Shown here: positions 54,514 through 63,863 of the stretch, piece after piece
Numbering within the stretch: the first letter of the stretch is position 1
Layout of the letters: each line of letters begins with the position of its first letter
Source: DASQHY01 sp035602605
GTDB lineage: Bacteria; Acidobacteriota; Terriglobia; Acidiferrales; UBA7541
Length of the DNA stretch: 64,000 bases
Direction of reading: 5' to 3'
Assembly: GCA_035602605.1 (NCBI GenBank)
Contig: DATNLZ010000014.1
Location: forward strand, 1-64,000
Made by a program: the position numbers and the translations under genes
The notes under the pieces: model-generated
Seen by the model: the letters and a program-made list of their open reading frames with translations, nothing else
What the model was told of the DNA's origin: nothing
Databases searched by the model: none

Positions 54514-55602
54514 ATGGCTCAGCGCAAGCAATTAACTTGGACAGAGCTGCGCGTAGGGTTGTTTGTATTGGTGGGATTATTTGTTCTGACCGTCGGCATT
54601 TTCTATGTTACCGGCTCGGCGGGGATTTTGTCGCCCAAGTACCGACTAAAAACGTTTCTTCCCGAAGTCGAAGGATTAGAGGCTGGCGCTCCCGTGCGAT
54701 TGGACGGAGTTGATATTGGAAATGTGGATGCGGTGCGCATCGCCCCGAGGGTCGGCGGAAAGGTGGTGGACCCGGAAAAAAGCATTGAAGTCATCATGCG
54801 AATAAAAAGAAGCGTACAAAATGAAATTCGCACAGATTCTTTCGCAACTTTGGTGACCGAAGGTTTACTGGGAAATCGCTACGTGAGTATTCATCGCGGT
54901 CTGACCGGGAAACCACTGGGAGATTGGGCGGAACTCGATGGCCACGAAGAAAAGGCCATGAAGCAAGTGGTGGAGCGCAGCGCCGATGTGCTGGCTAACC
55001 TCAACACGCTCTCAGCGCAAGTGAGCGACCTGATCGGCGGGGTGCAGCGCGGCAAAGGCACACTCGGCAAAATGCTCACCGATGAAACAGCTTACGTCCA
55101 CTTCAACAGCATTCTTGCCCGGAGCGATCAGATCATGACCAACGTGCAGGCTGGTCAGGGCACGCTCGGAAAAATTGTGGCTTCCGATGAGGTTTACCAG
55201 AAAATGGATAAGGTTGTAGACCGCGTGGATACCCTGCTCGCCGACGTGCAGGCGCAAAAAGGAACTCTCGGGAAACTGATCTACGATCCGGACTTTTACG
55301 ACAATGCCAAGCAAACCATCGAGAAGACCAACGCCATGGTGAGCGACGTGCAAGCCGGCAAAGGTACGCTCGGCAAGCTGGTCACCGATGACGCGCTGTA
55401 CGCGCAACTCCGCGACAGCAGCGCGAACATCAAGGACATTACCGCCAAGCTGACCAAGAACGACAGTACCGGCGGTAAGTTGATCAACGACCCGCAGTTC
55501 TACGATAATTTGACGGGGGCCGCCGCTGACCTCCGTCTATTGCTCGGCGAGTTCCGCCAGAATCCCAAGAAATTCCTGCGCATCAAGCTCGCCATATTCT
55601 AA
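54514..55602 (+). CDS. mlaD: MlaD-type MCE protein with five 34-residue C-terminal repeats
   Basis: ATG 54514 is preferred because GAGGAGG is six bases upstream; the ATG at 54508 touches that site. The 362-residue protein has an N-terminal transmembrane anchor (about residues 14-37) and one MCE domain (about 42-130; FLPEVEGLEAGAPVRLDGVDIGNVDAV and LLGNRYVSIHRG). Residues 180-349 are five consecutive 34-residue repeats, each starting G-x-G-T-L-G-K followed by an acidic Asp-Asp/Glu-Tyr segment and a helix. MCE proteins form hexamers that shuttle lipids between membranes; the repeats may build a periplasmic shaft. Confidence 0.92.
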   Translation: MAQRKQLTWTELRVGLFVLVGLFVLTVGIFYVTGSAGILSPKYRLKTFLPEVEGLEAGAPVRLDGVDIGNVDAVRIAPRVGGKVVDPEKSIEVIMRIKRSVQNEIRTDSFATLVTEGLLGNRYVSIHRGLTGKPLGDWAELDGHEEKAMKQVVERSADVLANLNTLSAQVSDLIGGVQRGKGTLGKMLTDETAYVHFNSILARSDQIMTNVQAGQGTLGKIVASDEVYQKMDKVVDRVDTLLADVQAQKGTLGKLIYDPDFYDNAKQTIEKTNAMVSDVQAGKGTLGKLVTDDALYAQLRDSSANIKDITAKLTKNDSTGGKLINDPQFYDNLTGAAADLRLLLGEFRQNPKKFLRIKLAIF

Positions 55603-55679
55603 GGAACATTTGGGAAATAGCTCAGAGACAACAATCGCTTCAACACGTGAAGGAGCAGCCCCTATGGGTGGTAGGCTTC

Positions 55680-58600
55680 CTAGAAGTTGAGTTTTAAACC
55701 CAACTGGATAACGCGATTGGGCTCGCCGATGGCAATCACTGTTGCTGATGACGGCAGCGACGATGAAATGCAGCAGGTCTGTCCAAACCGCGTACTCTGT
55801 ATGCTGTTTGATCCTGACGTTGCGTTCCGAGGATTTTCCCAATTGGCATGGTTTAAAACGTTGAAAAACTCGGCACGGAACTGTAACTTAATTCGCTCGG
55901 TCACACCGAAATTCTTCAACAACCCGGAATCCAGATTCCAGAAGTTCGGGCCCTGCGCGATATTACGGCCGTTGCCGTTCTGACCCGGAAGGGGGATGCA
56001 GAACGACGTCTGTGTCCCGGTGATGCTCACGCAATTAGGGTTTGGATCGGTGATCTTGGTGAGGGCGCCGGCCTCGTACACGACGGGTCCTTCGACTCCA
56101 TTCACGAAATGAATGTGGCCCTTATCGAGCGGACCTCTGACTTGTGCGTAGCTCACATGCCCTCCGTTGCCGGTCAACGAACCGCTGGTGATGCTGTACG
56201 GCTCGCCGCTCTGGTAATTAAAGATACCCGTGAATGTCCAGCCGCCGATGACCTGATTGAGCCAGCCGGGGGTATCCGATGCAAACTTTTTCCCATGCCC
56301 GAACGGCAGCTCGAACAGCATATTCGCCAGCAGCACATGAGTGTTGTTGAAATCCGAGAGCGCCCGGTCCAACCGGAAATCATGGATGTCGGTGGGGGTG
56401 CGGCTGTTGCTAGTGCTCAAGGCACCACCTGTTGCTGCGCCCGTTGGATCCACCGACATGACATCAATCGACTTGCTGAACGTGTACGAGAACCCGAAAT
56501 CCAGTCCCTGCTCAAACCGCCGACGAGCGGCGATAAACAATCCGTGGTAGTACGAGTCTCCGCCGGAATCCTGGAAAAAGATTTGGCCGAATTGCGCGTT
56601 CGGACGGAAAAAAGTTCCCTGAAACTTCTGCTGATCAGCGAAATTCGCAAAGGCGCCGATATTAAATGTATCGAAGTCTGAACGACGGTTGTTCAGGGCC
56701 GCGGTACCCCCCACCATATCGACCAGCAACTGTGGCGCCGGGCGGGGTCTACCATCCGAACACTTAGTCCCATCCGGGTCGCAACCCGCGCGCCTGTTGC
56801 TTACGCCAACGTTGAAAGCGTCGAGAAATCCCGGTCCGTTAATGGACACCTGATTTAGGTCGTATGCTCTGTACAAATGCGTCCCGCGCTTGCCGACGTA
56901 GCCGATTTCTCCTATGAAATGCAGAGGCAGCTCTCGCTGGATAGTGAGATCCCATTCGTGCACCGAAGGATTCTTAATGTTCGGGTCGAACGCTCCGACG
57001 GCGGCGGCAATATTCTGTGATTGTTTAGCCGCAAGCAGAGCCGCTGACGGCTTGGTGGTCGGGAGCGGCACAGAAACCGGAAAACCTTGGGATATGCGTT
57101 TGATCTGGCCACCGGAAAGGATGGCATCGCGCATGTCCGCACACCCGCTTGAAGAACTCACCGCCGGTTTACCGTTCGCGCCGGTGGTGATGTTGGTTTG
57201 GCAATTCAGCAGGAAGCCCGGCACCTTGCCGGCCATCGCGGTTACTTGAAACGTGGACAATGTATCGAACAACCACGCATAGCCGGCACGCACAGCTGTT
57301 TTTTTGTCCGGCGACCACGCAATGCTTACTCGGGGGCCGAGGGAACGCGCGCTATTGTTCTTGAACCACCGGTCGGATTTCACATACGTGACGTCACCTT
57401 GCGAACCGTCGGGGAAGACATTGGGAACCAGCGCCTGCTTGGCGTCGTAGGGAGGAGGGTTAAACTCCCAGCGCAAACCCGCATTGAGGGTCAGGTTGGG
57501 CTTGAGCTTCCACTCATCCTGAATATAAGAATTGTACTGGTGGGCGCGAGTGTAAACCGTCGCCGCCCTGGTGCTCGCGTATGTGTCACTACCGAAGTCG
57601 GCGAAGAACGCCTGCTGAATTCGATTAGGAATTCCTGCTAGCTCGACGATCGCTTGTTGCAGCCGGTTTGCATCGATCGAGTTTACGTCTTGGGTAGGAT
57701 CCCCTTGGACGCTACGCGGGAAGTTAGCGAAAGCAGCTCCTTGTCCATTGGACCTGTTGAAACGCACCACCGGAGTCACGATGTTGCCCCCGAAAAACCC
57801 CCGGCTATCATTGTGTATATAGAAGCGGAAGTTGAAGCCGGTATGCAGGGTGTGAGCGCCATGGATCCAACTTAGGTTGTCCACAAATTGCGGTGTGGTA
57901 ACCGCACGCTGCGTGTGGGGCGATACGCAATTGGGCGCATCCACGTTCTGGAACGAACCCGCAACACAATCGTCGGTCCATGGCGGGAGTTTGGTTGGAT
58001 CTCCGAAGCTGGGGTTGGACTCCCCAAACGTAAATAGAAACGCGAAGCGATTGAATCCGAACGTGAAGTCATTGACCAGCGACGGTGTGAACATGTGGCG
58101 GTAGCTGATCGAGAGATTTTTTCCACTCCTATTTACTTCGCCGAGCGGTGGGAATCCGGGGAAAACCGATGGCCGGCTGTTCAGGAAGTCACCTTTGGTT
58201 GTGTCGAAGCGGTTCCACAGGTAGCGGACGAACATATTGTCGTTTGGTCCAAAGGTGTGGTCCACCCGGACCATGTAATGGGGTCCCTTGAATTGGGCGG
58301 GCGCGTTCCAGTTGAATGCGGCGGTGTTGAGGCTGTCTCCGAGCGCAAACCCGTTTGGAACCGGCAGGGTCTTGATAAGCGCAAGCACCTTTGCATCGGG
58401 ACCTATGCCATTGGGATCGTTTGCAGAGTCGAACATATTATAGCTGTCGACGCAATTTGAGTGCTTGCCTGGAGCACACACCGCAATTCCCGGCATCAGA
58501 TTGCCAGCGGCGTCTACCATACCCGGTGAATTGCGGGTAAAGGTCTTGCCGTCTGACCTGGTAACCGTGCCGCGAACGAATCGGAAGATACCCGAGCGTG

Positions 58601-59591
58601 CAAGAGCCGTGTAGGAAAGAGGCGCTCCGCCGGCAACGCCCACATTGGTGGCCGCGATGGGCTGAGTCTGCTTGATCAGATTGTTCTGAAAGCTGCCGAA
58701 GAAAAAAGTCTTATTTTTAATAATATGCCCGCCCACATCAAACCCGTATTCATGCAGCTTTAGATCCGGGCGTTGCTGGCGCTCATAGTTTGCAAACCAC
58801 TCATTGGCGTTATAGGCGCTGTTACGATTGAAGTAAAAAACCGACCCATGCAGATCGTTGCCGCCAGCCCTAGTGGACACGATAACGTTTGCCCCGCTGT
58901 TGCGTCCATTTTCAGCCGTTGCACCAAGAGTGATGGTACGAAATTCCTGCACATTATCAGGATTCAATCTCTGCAGATTGCTTTGCGGATTGGGCACCGT
59001 AGATTCGTTCGCGTCAATCCCGTCGATGGTTACATTGTGTGCACGATCCCGCGATCCGAAAACATGCGTGCCGGAGCCGCTGCCGTTATTGGTACGCTGC
59101 ACAACGCCGGGTTCCAAGGTTAGAAGGCTCAGCGGGTTGCGTCCATTTAAGGGTAAATTCTGAACCTGCTTAGTAGTTACCACGTCTCCAATCGCGGCGT
59201 TTGAGGTTTCGATACGCTCGTAGCCCGATTCGACCACTTGCACAGACTCGCCCGTGACCCCCACCTTCAACGTCACGTCCACAACGAGCGGCGTACCCAC
59301 GGTCAATATGTTGTGCACGCTCGAGTAAGTCTGGAACCCTGGCTGAGTTACAGTGACGGTATAGGGGCCAGGCGTTAGAGAGGCGAACGAATAATTGCCC
59401 GTGCCTGTTGTGGTTCCGGCGTAGTTTACGCCAGTCTCTTCGTTCTTGGCCTCGATTTTGGCATTGGCCACCACCGCGCCCGACGGGTCGGTGACCAGGC
59501 CGGTAATGGTGGACGTGCTTGTTTGCGCGATAACCGATACTGCCGCCAGCAAGGCGACAACAATTCCACGCACTACAGATTTCTTAATCAC
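55680..59591 (-). CDS. TonB-dependent receptor, Oar-like, with N-terminal carboxypeptidase-regulatory domain
   Basis: The start is GTG 59591 behind GGGGGTG. The 1303-residue outer-membrane protein has a signal peptide ending near residue 23, a carboxypeptidase-regulatory fold (about 28-115, STITGLVTDPSGAVVANAKI), a plug (NVTIDGIDANESTVPNPQSN, GRNSGANVIVSTRAGGN) and a large barrel ending in phenylalanine (LGLKLNF). It differs from receptor 1 (1185 aa) but shares the layout. Its substrate is unknown. The gene converges on mlaD, 77 bases apart, and is divergent from the kinase-pair operon. Confidence 0.93.
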   Translation of the reverse strand: MIKKSVVRGIVVALLAAVSVIAQTSTSTITGLVTDPSGAVVANAKIEAKNEETGVNYAGTTTGTGNYSFASLTPGPYTVTVTQPGFQTYSSVHNILTVGTPLVVDVTLKVGVTGESVQVVESGYERIETSNAAIGDVVTTKQVQNLPLNGRNPLSLLTLEPGVVQRTNNGSGSGTHVFGSRDRAHNVTIDGIDANESTVPNPQSNLQRLNPDNVQEFRTITLGATAENGRNSGANVIVSTRAGGNDLHGSVFYFNRNSAYNANEWFANYERQQRPDLKLHEYGFDVGGHIIKNKTFFFGSFQNNLIKQTQPIAATNVGVAGGAPLSYTALARSGIFRFVRGTVTRSDGKTFTRNSPGMVDAAGNLMPGIAVCAPGKHSNCVDSYNMFDSANDPNGIGPDAKVLALIKTLPVPNGFALGDSLNTAAFNWNAPAQFKGPHYMVRVDHTFGPNDNMFVRYLWNRFDTTKGDFLNSRPSVFPGFPPLGEVNRSGKNLSISYRHMFTPSLVNDFTFGFNRFAFLFTFGESNPSFGDPTKLPPWTDDCVAGSFQNVDAPNCVSPHTQRAVTTPQFVDNLSWIHGAHTLHTGFNFRFYIHNDSRGFFGGNIVTPVVRFNRSNGQGAAFANFPRSVQGDPTQDVNSIDANRLQQAIVELAGIPNRIQQAFFADFGSDTYASTRAATVYTRAHQYNSYIQDEWKLKPNLTLNAGLRWEFNPPPYDAKQALVPNVFPDGSQGDVTYVKSDRWFKNNSARSLGPRVSIAWSPDKKTAVRAGYAWLFDTLSTFQVTAMAGKVPGFLLNCQTNITTGANGKPAVSSSSGCADMRDAILSGGQIKRISQGFPVSVPLPTTKPSAALLAAKQSQNIAAAVGAFDPNIKNPSVHEWDLTIQRELPLHFIGEIGYVGKRGTHLYRAYDLNQVSINGPGFLDAFNVGVSNRRAGCDPDGTKCSDGRPRPAPQLLVDMVGGTAALNNRRSDFDTFNIGAFANFADQQKFQGTFFRPNAQFGQIFFQDSGGDSYYHGLFIAARRRFEQGLDFGFSYTFSKSIDVMSVDPTGAATGGALSTSNSRTPTDIHDFRLDRALSDFNNTHVLLANMLFELPFGHGKKFASDTPGWLNQVIGGWTFTGIFNYQSGEPYSITSGSLTGNGGHVSYAQVRGPLDKGHIHFVNGVEGPVVYEAGALTKITDPNPNCVSITGTQTSFCIPLPGQNGNGRNIAQGPNFWNLDSGLLKNFGVTERIKLQFRAEFFNVLNHANWENPRNATSGSNSIQSTRFGQTCCISSSLPSSATVIAIGEPNRVIQLGLKLNF

Positions 59592-59912
59592 ACCCGCACC
59601 CCCCGTGTCTAGTTAGCACAAAGCGCAAGTCAGCGGCGCTCCCAGGGATGGAAACGCTAGCGAACCGGCGCAGCACGAATAATATTGTATCTTTAATACT
59701 TCAGTAAGCGCGCTTCGTCAACAGCGAGATGGAGCGGCTTCTCGCGATGGCGCAGCTAGCACCTGTTGCAGAAGTAATCCTGAAGATAGGAGTGCGGCCC
59801 AACGACTACGTGCGTCTGTCACGAGAAATCTCTGCCGAGCTACCCGAACGTTTCATGTTGGCAACGCTTGTAACACAATTTTAATCATTCCAGAGTACAA
59901 TCATTGATTCTT
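59592..59912. promoter_or_regulatory. divergent region between TonB receptor 2 and the P-loop pair
   Basis: The 321-base stretch has no gene. A good leftward promoter is listed separately. On the rightward side TACAAT (59896-59901) lies only 11 bases before the first ATG and no ribosome-binding site is seen, which would make the first message leaderless if this is the -10 box. Confidence 0.45.
59693..59721 (-). promoter_or_regulatory. sigma-70-type promoter of TonB receptor 2
   Basis: On the minus strand TTGACG (59721-59716), a 17-base spacer and TATTAA (59698-59693) form a good -35/-10 pair about 100 bases upstream of the receptor start. Confidence 0.5.
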
Positions 59913-60665
59913 ATGCCTGAAGAAACCAAAAAAGTCCCAGAAACGAGCGAATTCGCTGTTGCCGCTACGCCGCGGAAAATGGCGCGGCCGATGCCCGGAC
60001 GTACCTACCCAGGCGCGCTGATCGTAGTCGAAGGCACCGATGGCTCGGGAAAAAGTACCCAACTCCATCTCCTGAAGCGCTGGCTGGAAATTGGCGGCTA
60101 CCGGCTGCACTTCACGGAATGGAACTCCTCTCCACTGGTAAAATCCGCGACCAAGCGGGGGAAAAAGCGCAGGCTTCTTACGCCGGTGACTTTCTCGCTT
60201 TTGCATGCCGCCGATTTTGCCGATCGCTGCGAGCGGCAAATTATGCCGCTGCTCCAGGGCAACTATCTGGTGCTCGCCGATCGCTATGTCTACACCGCGT
60301 TTGCTCGCGACTCTGCGCGCGGATGCTCGCCGCGCTGGCTGCGCAATCTTTATCGCTTCGCTCCGGTTCCAGATCTCACGTTTTATTTTCGTGCCCCGCT
60401 CGAAGTTGCCGTTGACCGCATCCTGAGCGGCAGACCAAAATTGAAATATTACGAAGCGGGGATGGACCTGGCTCTTTCTTACGATCGCGCCGAAAGCTTC
60501 CGGGTTTTTCAGGGCATGATCCTCGACCAATATGACAAGATGGCCGAGACCGATAACTTTGTCGTTCTGGACGGCACCATACCTCTCAATCAACTTCAAA
60601 AACAGATGCGGGAGATCGTTGCCTCGCGTATCGATTTGAAGCGCTTCGCGCCCACACATCAATGA
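59913..60665 (+). CDS. thymidylate-kinase-like P-loop protein 1, intact Walker A
   Basis: ATG 59913 gives a 250-residue protein with a ~33-residue leader and then LIVVEGTDGSGKSTQ (Walker A 41-49) and LVLADRYVYTAFARDSARG, the DR(Y) motif of the thymidylate-kinase fold. The segment after the P-loop reads HFTEWNSSPLVKSATKRG and lacks the dTMP-binding REPGGT motif of true Tmk, so the phosphate acceptor is probably different. The next gene overlaps as ATGA (60662-60665) and encodes a second member of the same fold. Ppx, SixA and CHAD genes follow, which points to polyphosphate or phosphohistidine chemistry. Confidence 0.85.
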   Translation: MPEETKKVPETSEFAVAATPRKMARPMPGRTYPGALIVVEGTDGSGKSTQLHLLKRWLEIGGYRLHFTEWNSSPLVKSATKRGKKRRLLTPVTFSLLHAADFADRCERQIMPLLQGNYLVLADRYVYTAFARDSARGCSPRWLRNLYRFAPVPDLTFYFRAPLEVAVDRILSGRPKLKYYEAGMDLALSYDRAESFRVFQGMILDQYDKMAETDNFVVLDGTIPLNQLQKQMREIVASRIDLKRFAPTHQ

Positions 60666-61534
60666 GCCCGCGCAAAAACAAAGACTCTTCGAAGGTTGCC
60701 ACAGTCGCATCGAGCACGATGGCCCCTTCGGCTCGCACCACCCCCATTTCAGCTCCGAGAAAAGCGGAACGCCTGCCGGTCGCGGAAACCATCGCCGACA
60801 CCAACCGTTATTTTTTTGGCGAGGCGCTGGTCGGAATCAATCCGGCCGAGCTTACCGGAACGCTGATTGTCGTCGAAGGAATGGATGGTTCCGGACGCTC
60901 TACGCAGATCACGCTTTTGCAGGAGTGGCTCGAGTCCGAAGGTTTTGCTGTGCAAACCACGGGGTTATCGCGTTCCGATCTGGTGGGGAAAGATATTGAT
61001 GATTTGATGGCCAAAAATGCCGTGACACGACTGACCCTCGCGCTCATGTACGCCACAGATTTTTTCGATCAAATCGAACATCGCATCGTTCCTGCGCTAC
61101 GGTCGGGGATGGTGATTCTTGCCGATCGATTTATTTACACTCTGATTGCGCGCGGTGCGGTTCGGGGCATCAATCGCGAATATTTGCTCGGTTTGTATGC
61201 GATGGCGTTGCGCCCGGACCTCACCTTTTGGCTCAACGTCCGGCCGGAAACGGCGTTCGCACGTGAATTTAAGAAATCGCAGGCCATCAGCTATTGGGAA
61301 TCCGGCCGAGATATGTCTCTTTCCAATGATTTGTTTCGTTCCTTCATCCGCTACCAGACGATGATCAAGAAAGAATTCGATTTCATGGCTAAACGCCACA
61401 ACTTTCTCGAGCTCGACGGAGAAGCCGGCGTTCCAGAGGTCAATAAACAATTGCGGCAGCGCATCGGCGAGCACTTGGGTATCCGTTCGACCAAATACAC
61501 GCCCTCCAACGCGCTTGCGCATTTGTGGCGTTGA
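60662..61534 (+). CDS. thymidylate-kinase-like P-loop protein 2, Walker A Lys replaced by Arg
   Basis: The 290-residue protein has a longer low-complexity leader (to about residue 60) and then LIVVEGMDGSGRSTQ (73-80). The invariant P-loop lysine is arginine (codon CGC), whereas the upstream paralogue has lysine. The DR(F) motif is kept (LADRFIYTLIARGAVRG), and a REPGGT motif is again missing. Translational coupling to gene 1 suggests a heterodimer of an active and a degenerate subunit. The next gene starts 9 bases downstream. Confidence 0.85.
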   Translation: MSPRKNKDSSKVATVASSTMAPSARTTPISAPRKAERLPVAETIADTNRYFFGEALVGINPAELTGTLIVVEGMDGSGRSTQITLLQEWLESEGFAVQTTGLSRSDLVGKDIDDLMAKNAVTRLTLALMYATDFFDQIEHRIVPALRSGMVILADRFIYTLIARGAVRGINREYLLGLYAMALRPDLTFWLNVRPETAFAREFKKSQAISYWESGRDMSLSNDLFRSFIRYQTMIKKEFDFMAKRHNFLELDGEAGVPEVNKQLRQRIGEHLGIRSTKYTPSNALAHLWR

Positions 61535-61543
61535 AACGTCTCC

Positions 61544-63100
61544 TTGGCTGACCCGGTTCACATTGCGGCGATCGACGCAGGCACGAACGCGCTGCGCTTT
61601 GCTATTGCGCGGGCGCACTCACCTCTCGATGTGGAAAACCTGTTGGCCGAGAGGTGTCCGGTGCGGCTGGGTGAAAATGTTTTTACGACCCAACGCTTTA
61701 GCGAAGAAACGCTCGCCGGTGCGGCCAAAGCGTTTCGTGAATTTCGTCAAAAGATGGATGAGTTCGGCGTCAGTGCATATCGCGCCGTGGCTACCAGCGC
61801 CGCGCGAGAGGCGCGCAATCGCGCCAAGCTCGTCGCACGTGTGCGGCGCGCCGCGGGAATCCGGCTCGAAATCATCAGCGAATTGGAGGAGTCTCGGCTG
61901 TGCCGAACCGCAGTTCTAGACGCACTCGGCCACGAGCTGAACCCGCGCCTGATCATTGACCTCGGCGGAGGCAGCCTGGAACTCAGCGTCATGCGCGATA
62001 ATGCTCCCCCGCAGTGCGTCCAGATTCCGGTGGGCGCGGTTCGTTTGATGGAGAGTCTTGGTATTCGCGGCGCCATGCGTCCAGTGCAAGTCGAGCAGGT
62101 TCGCCGCTACGTACGCGCGCTTCTCGAATCCCGAATGCCCCAACGCCCCAGCTTTTCTGAAGGTGTAGCGGTCGCCTGCGGCGGCAACGCAGAAAGTCTC
62201 GCGCAAGTTGCGGCGGGTCCGCGCGAAAAAGGACTTCGCGCGCTCGATGTGTCACTGCTTCGCGCTCGGCTCGCGGAAATCGTCGAACGCGACGTGCGCG
62301 AGCGCATGAAGGCTTTTGGAGTGCGCCGCGACCGTGCCGACGTCATGGGCGTCGCAGCCGTAATTTTTATTGCCTTGGGACGTTATTTGAATATTCGCCA
62401 GATGCTGATTCCCGGGGTGGGAGTTCGCGACGGCGTACTGCACGAGCTTGCCCAAAAGCAGTTCGCGCGCCAACGCGAGCCGCGGTACGATGCCGCTTCG
62501 CGAGAACTGCTGGATTCTGTGCGCCGATTTGGGAGACGACTGGACCCGGACCAGCGCCACGCCGAGCATGTTCGCGAACTCGCTCGCTCGCTGTTCGATG
62601 AGCTGCGGCCGATTCACGGTTTGTCGCACGAATTGCGCGTGTTGCTGGAAGCGGCGGCGTTGCTTCATGACATCGGACACCTCGTTAGTCACAAAGGTCA
62701 TCACAAACACGGCGAGTATTTGGTGCGGAATGCAGATATTTCCGGCCTGGAAGGACCACGCCGCGATATAGTCGCAAGCCTGGTCCGTTACCATAACCGC
62801 AAGTCCGAGCCCGCGCGCCATCATCCAAGTTATGCTGCGTTAGGCTCGGTCGCCCGAAACCACGTTCGGCGTTTGGCAGCGCTACTACGTATTGCCGAAG
62901 CACTTGACCGCACTCATCAACAAAACATCACGCGCATTGAAGCTGGTTTCAAACGCGGCGAAGTGGGCCTGCGCATAACTGCGCGCGGCAATGTGGCCGA
63001 AGGTTTGCTTGACGCTCAACGGAGTGCAGATTTGTTCGAAAGCGAGTTTGGAGTGCGGATGTTTATCAGGCAGGCGACTCCTACCAAGCGCGTGGCCTAG
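61544..63100 (+). CDS. Ppx/GppA phosphatase with C-terminal HD domain
   Basis: Starts at TTG 61544 after the kinase pair. The 518-residue protein has the N-terminal ASKHA fold (IDAGTNALRFAIA, residues 9-21; VATSAAREARN; IIDLGGGSLELSVM) and a C-terminal HD-type domain (LLHDIGHLVSHKGHHKHGEYLV, HD at 375-376). It should hydrolyse polyphosphate from the end, or the 5'-phosphate of pppGpp. The HD domain is usual for the long Ppx/GppA form. The neighbours (P-loop pair, SixA, CHAD) favour a polyphosphate-linked module. Confidence 0.93.
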   Translation: MADPVHIAAIDAGTNALRFAIARAHSPLDVENLLAERCPVRLGENVFTTQRFSEETLAGAAKAFREFRQKMDEFGVSAYRAVATSAAREARNRAKLVARVRRAAGIRLEIISELEESRLCRTAVLDALGHELNPRLIIDLGGGSLELSVMRDNAPPQCVQIPVGAVRLMESLGIRGAMRPVQVEQVRRYVRALLESRMPQRPSFSEGVAVACGGNAESLAQVAAGPREKGLRALDVSLLRARLAEIVERDVRERMKAFGVRRDRADVMGVAAVIFIALGRYLNIRQMLIPGVGVRDGVLHELAQKQFARQREPRYDAASRELLDSVRRFGRRLDPDQRHAEHVRELARSLFDELRPIHGLSHELRVLLEAAALLHDIGHLVSHKGHHKHGEYLVRNADISGLEGPRRDIVASLVRYHNRKSEPARHHPSYAALGSVARNHVRRLAALLRIAEALDRTHQQNITRIEAGFKRGEVGLRITARGNVAEGLLDAQRSADLFESEFGVRMFIRQATPTKRVA

Positions 63101-63153
63101 TCCTTAGAAGGAAGATTTCTAAGGGGAGAAACAATCCCAAGGAGATCGTGTTG

Positions 63154-63654
63154 ATGCACCTTTATATTGTGCGCCACGGAGCGGCGATTGATCGCGAAGA
63201 TCCGGTGTGCCCGCCGGATCCGGAGCGCTATCTTACCAAGGAGGGAATTGCGAAGACGCGCGAAGTGGCCCGCGGAATTAGACGGCTTGGCATCCAACCC
63301 GATCGTCTAATCTCCAGCCCGTACGTTCGTGCCATGCAAACGTCTTCGATCTTTGCCAAGGTATTCGATTTCCCGACCGATAATATTCTGACCAGCGATG
63401 CTCTTCTGCCCGAAGCCGATCCTTCACGAATTTTTCGCGAGCTGGAAAACCTAGACAAATCCGTCGAGACATTTTGCTTTGGGCATGGCCCAAATGTCGA
63501 CGGCGTCGTGGCTCGCGCCCTGGACCTCTCCCAACCAATCACTTCTCTGAAAAAGGCTGGCATTGCCTGCATTGAGCTTGAAAGGATCTTGCCACCGGCG
63601 GGAATTTTGCTCTGGCTCGCCTCTCCCAAAATTCTGCGCAGCATCGGTCACTGA
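63154..63654 (+). CDS. SixA-type histidine phosphatase
   Basis: AAGGAG is followed by GTG 63148, TTG 63151 and ATG 63154; the ATG is preferred at nine bases. The 166-residue protein of the phosphoglycerate-mutase-like fold has LYIVRHGAAID (catalytic His), LISSPYVRAMQTS and CFGHGPNVDGV (second His). SixA dephosphorylates phosphohistidine on signalling or PTS-type proteins in other bacteria. Here it is part of the operon with Ppx and CHAD. Confidence 0.88.
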   Translation: MHLYIVRHGAAIDREDPVCPPDPERYLTKEGIAKTREVARGIRRLGIQPDRLISSPYVRAMQTSSIFAKVFDFPTDNILTSDALLPEADPSRIFRELENLDKSVETFCFGHGPNVDGVVARALDLSQPITSLKKAGIACIELERILPPAGILLWLASPKILRSIGH

Positions 63655-63863
63655 AGCTTGCGGCAATGCGAAACCGCGCTGTAGGGATCTAAAGCTAGAG
63701 CCGCTCAAACCTGGACAGGATGGCCACTGCAGTGAACGACAGGGGCAACTCGGTTCTGGCCCAGGCGAAGCTGGGTCGGATGATGACGAGTTCTCCGGAA
63801 TCCTATTGCCCGCAACCGGCTAAAGAAGCGTAAGATGACCTTCCCCGAGGAAGTCAGCATCGC

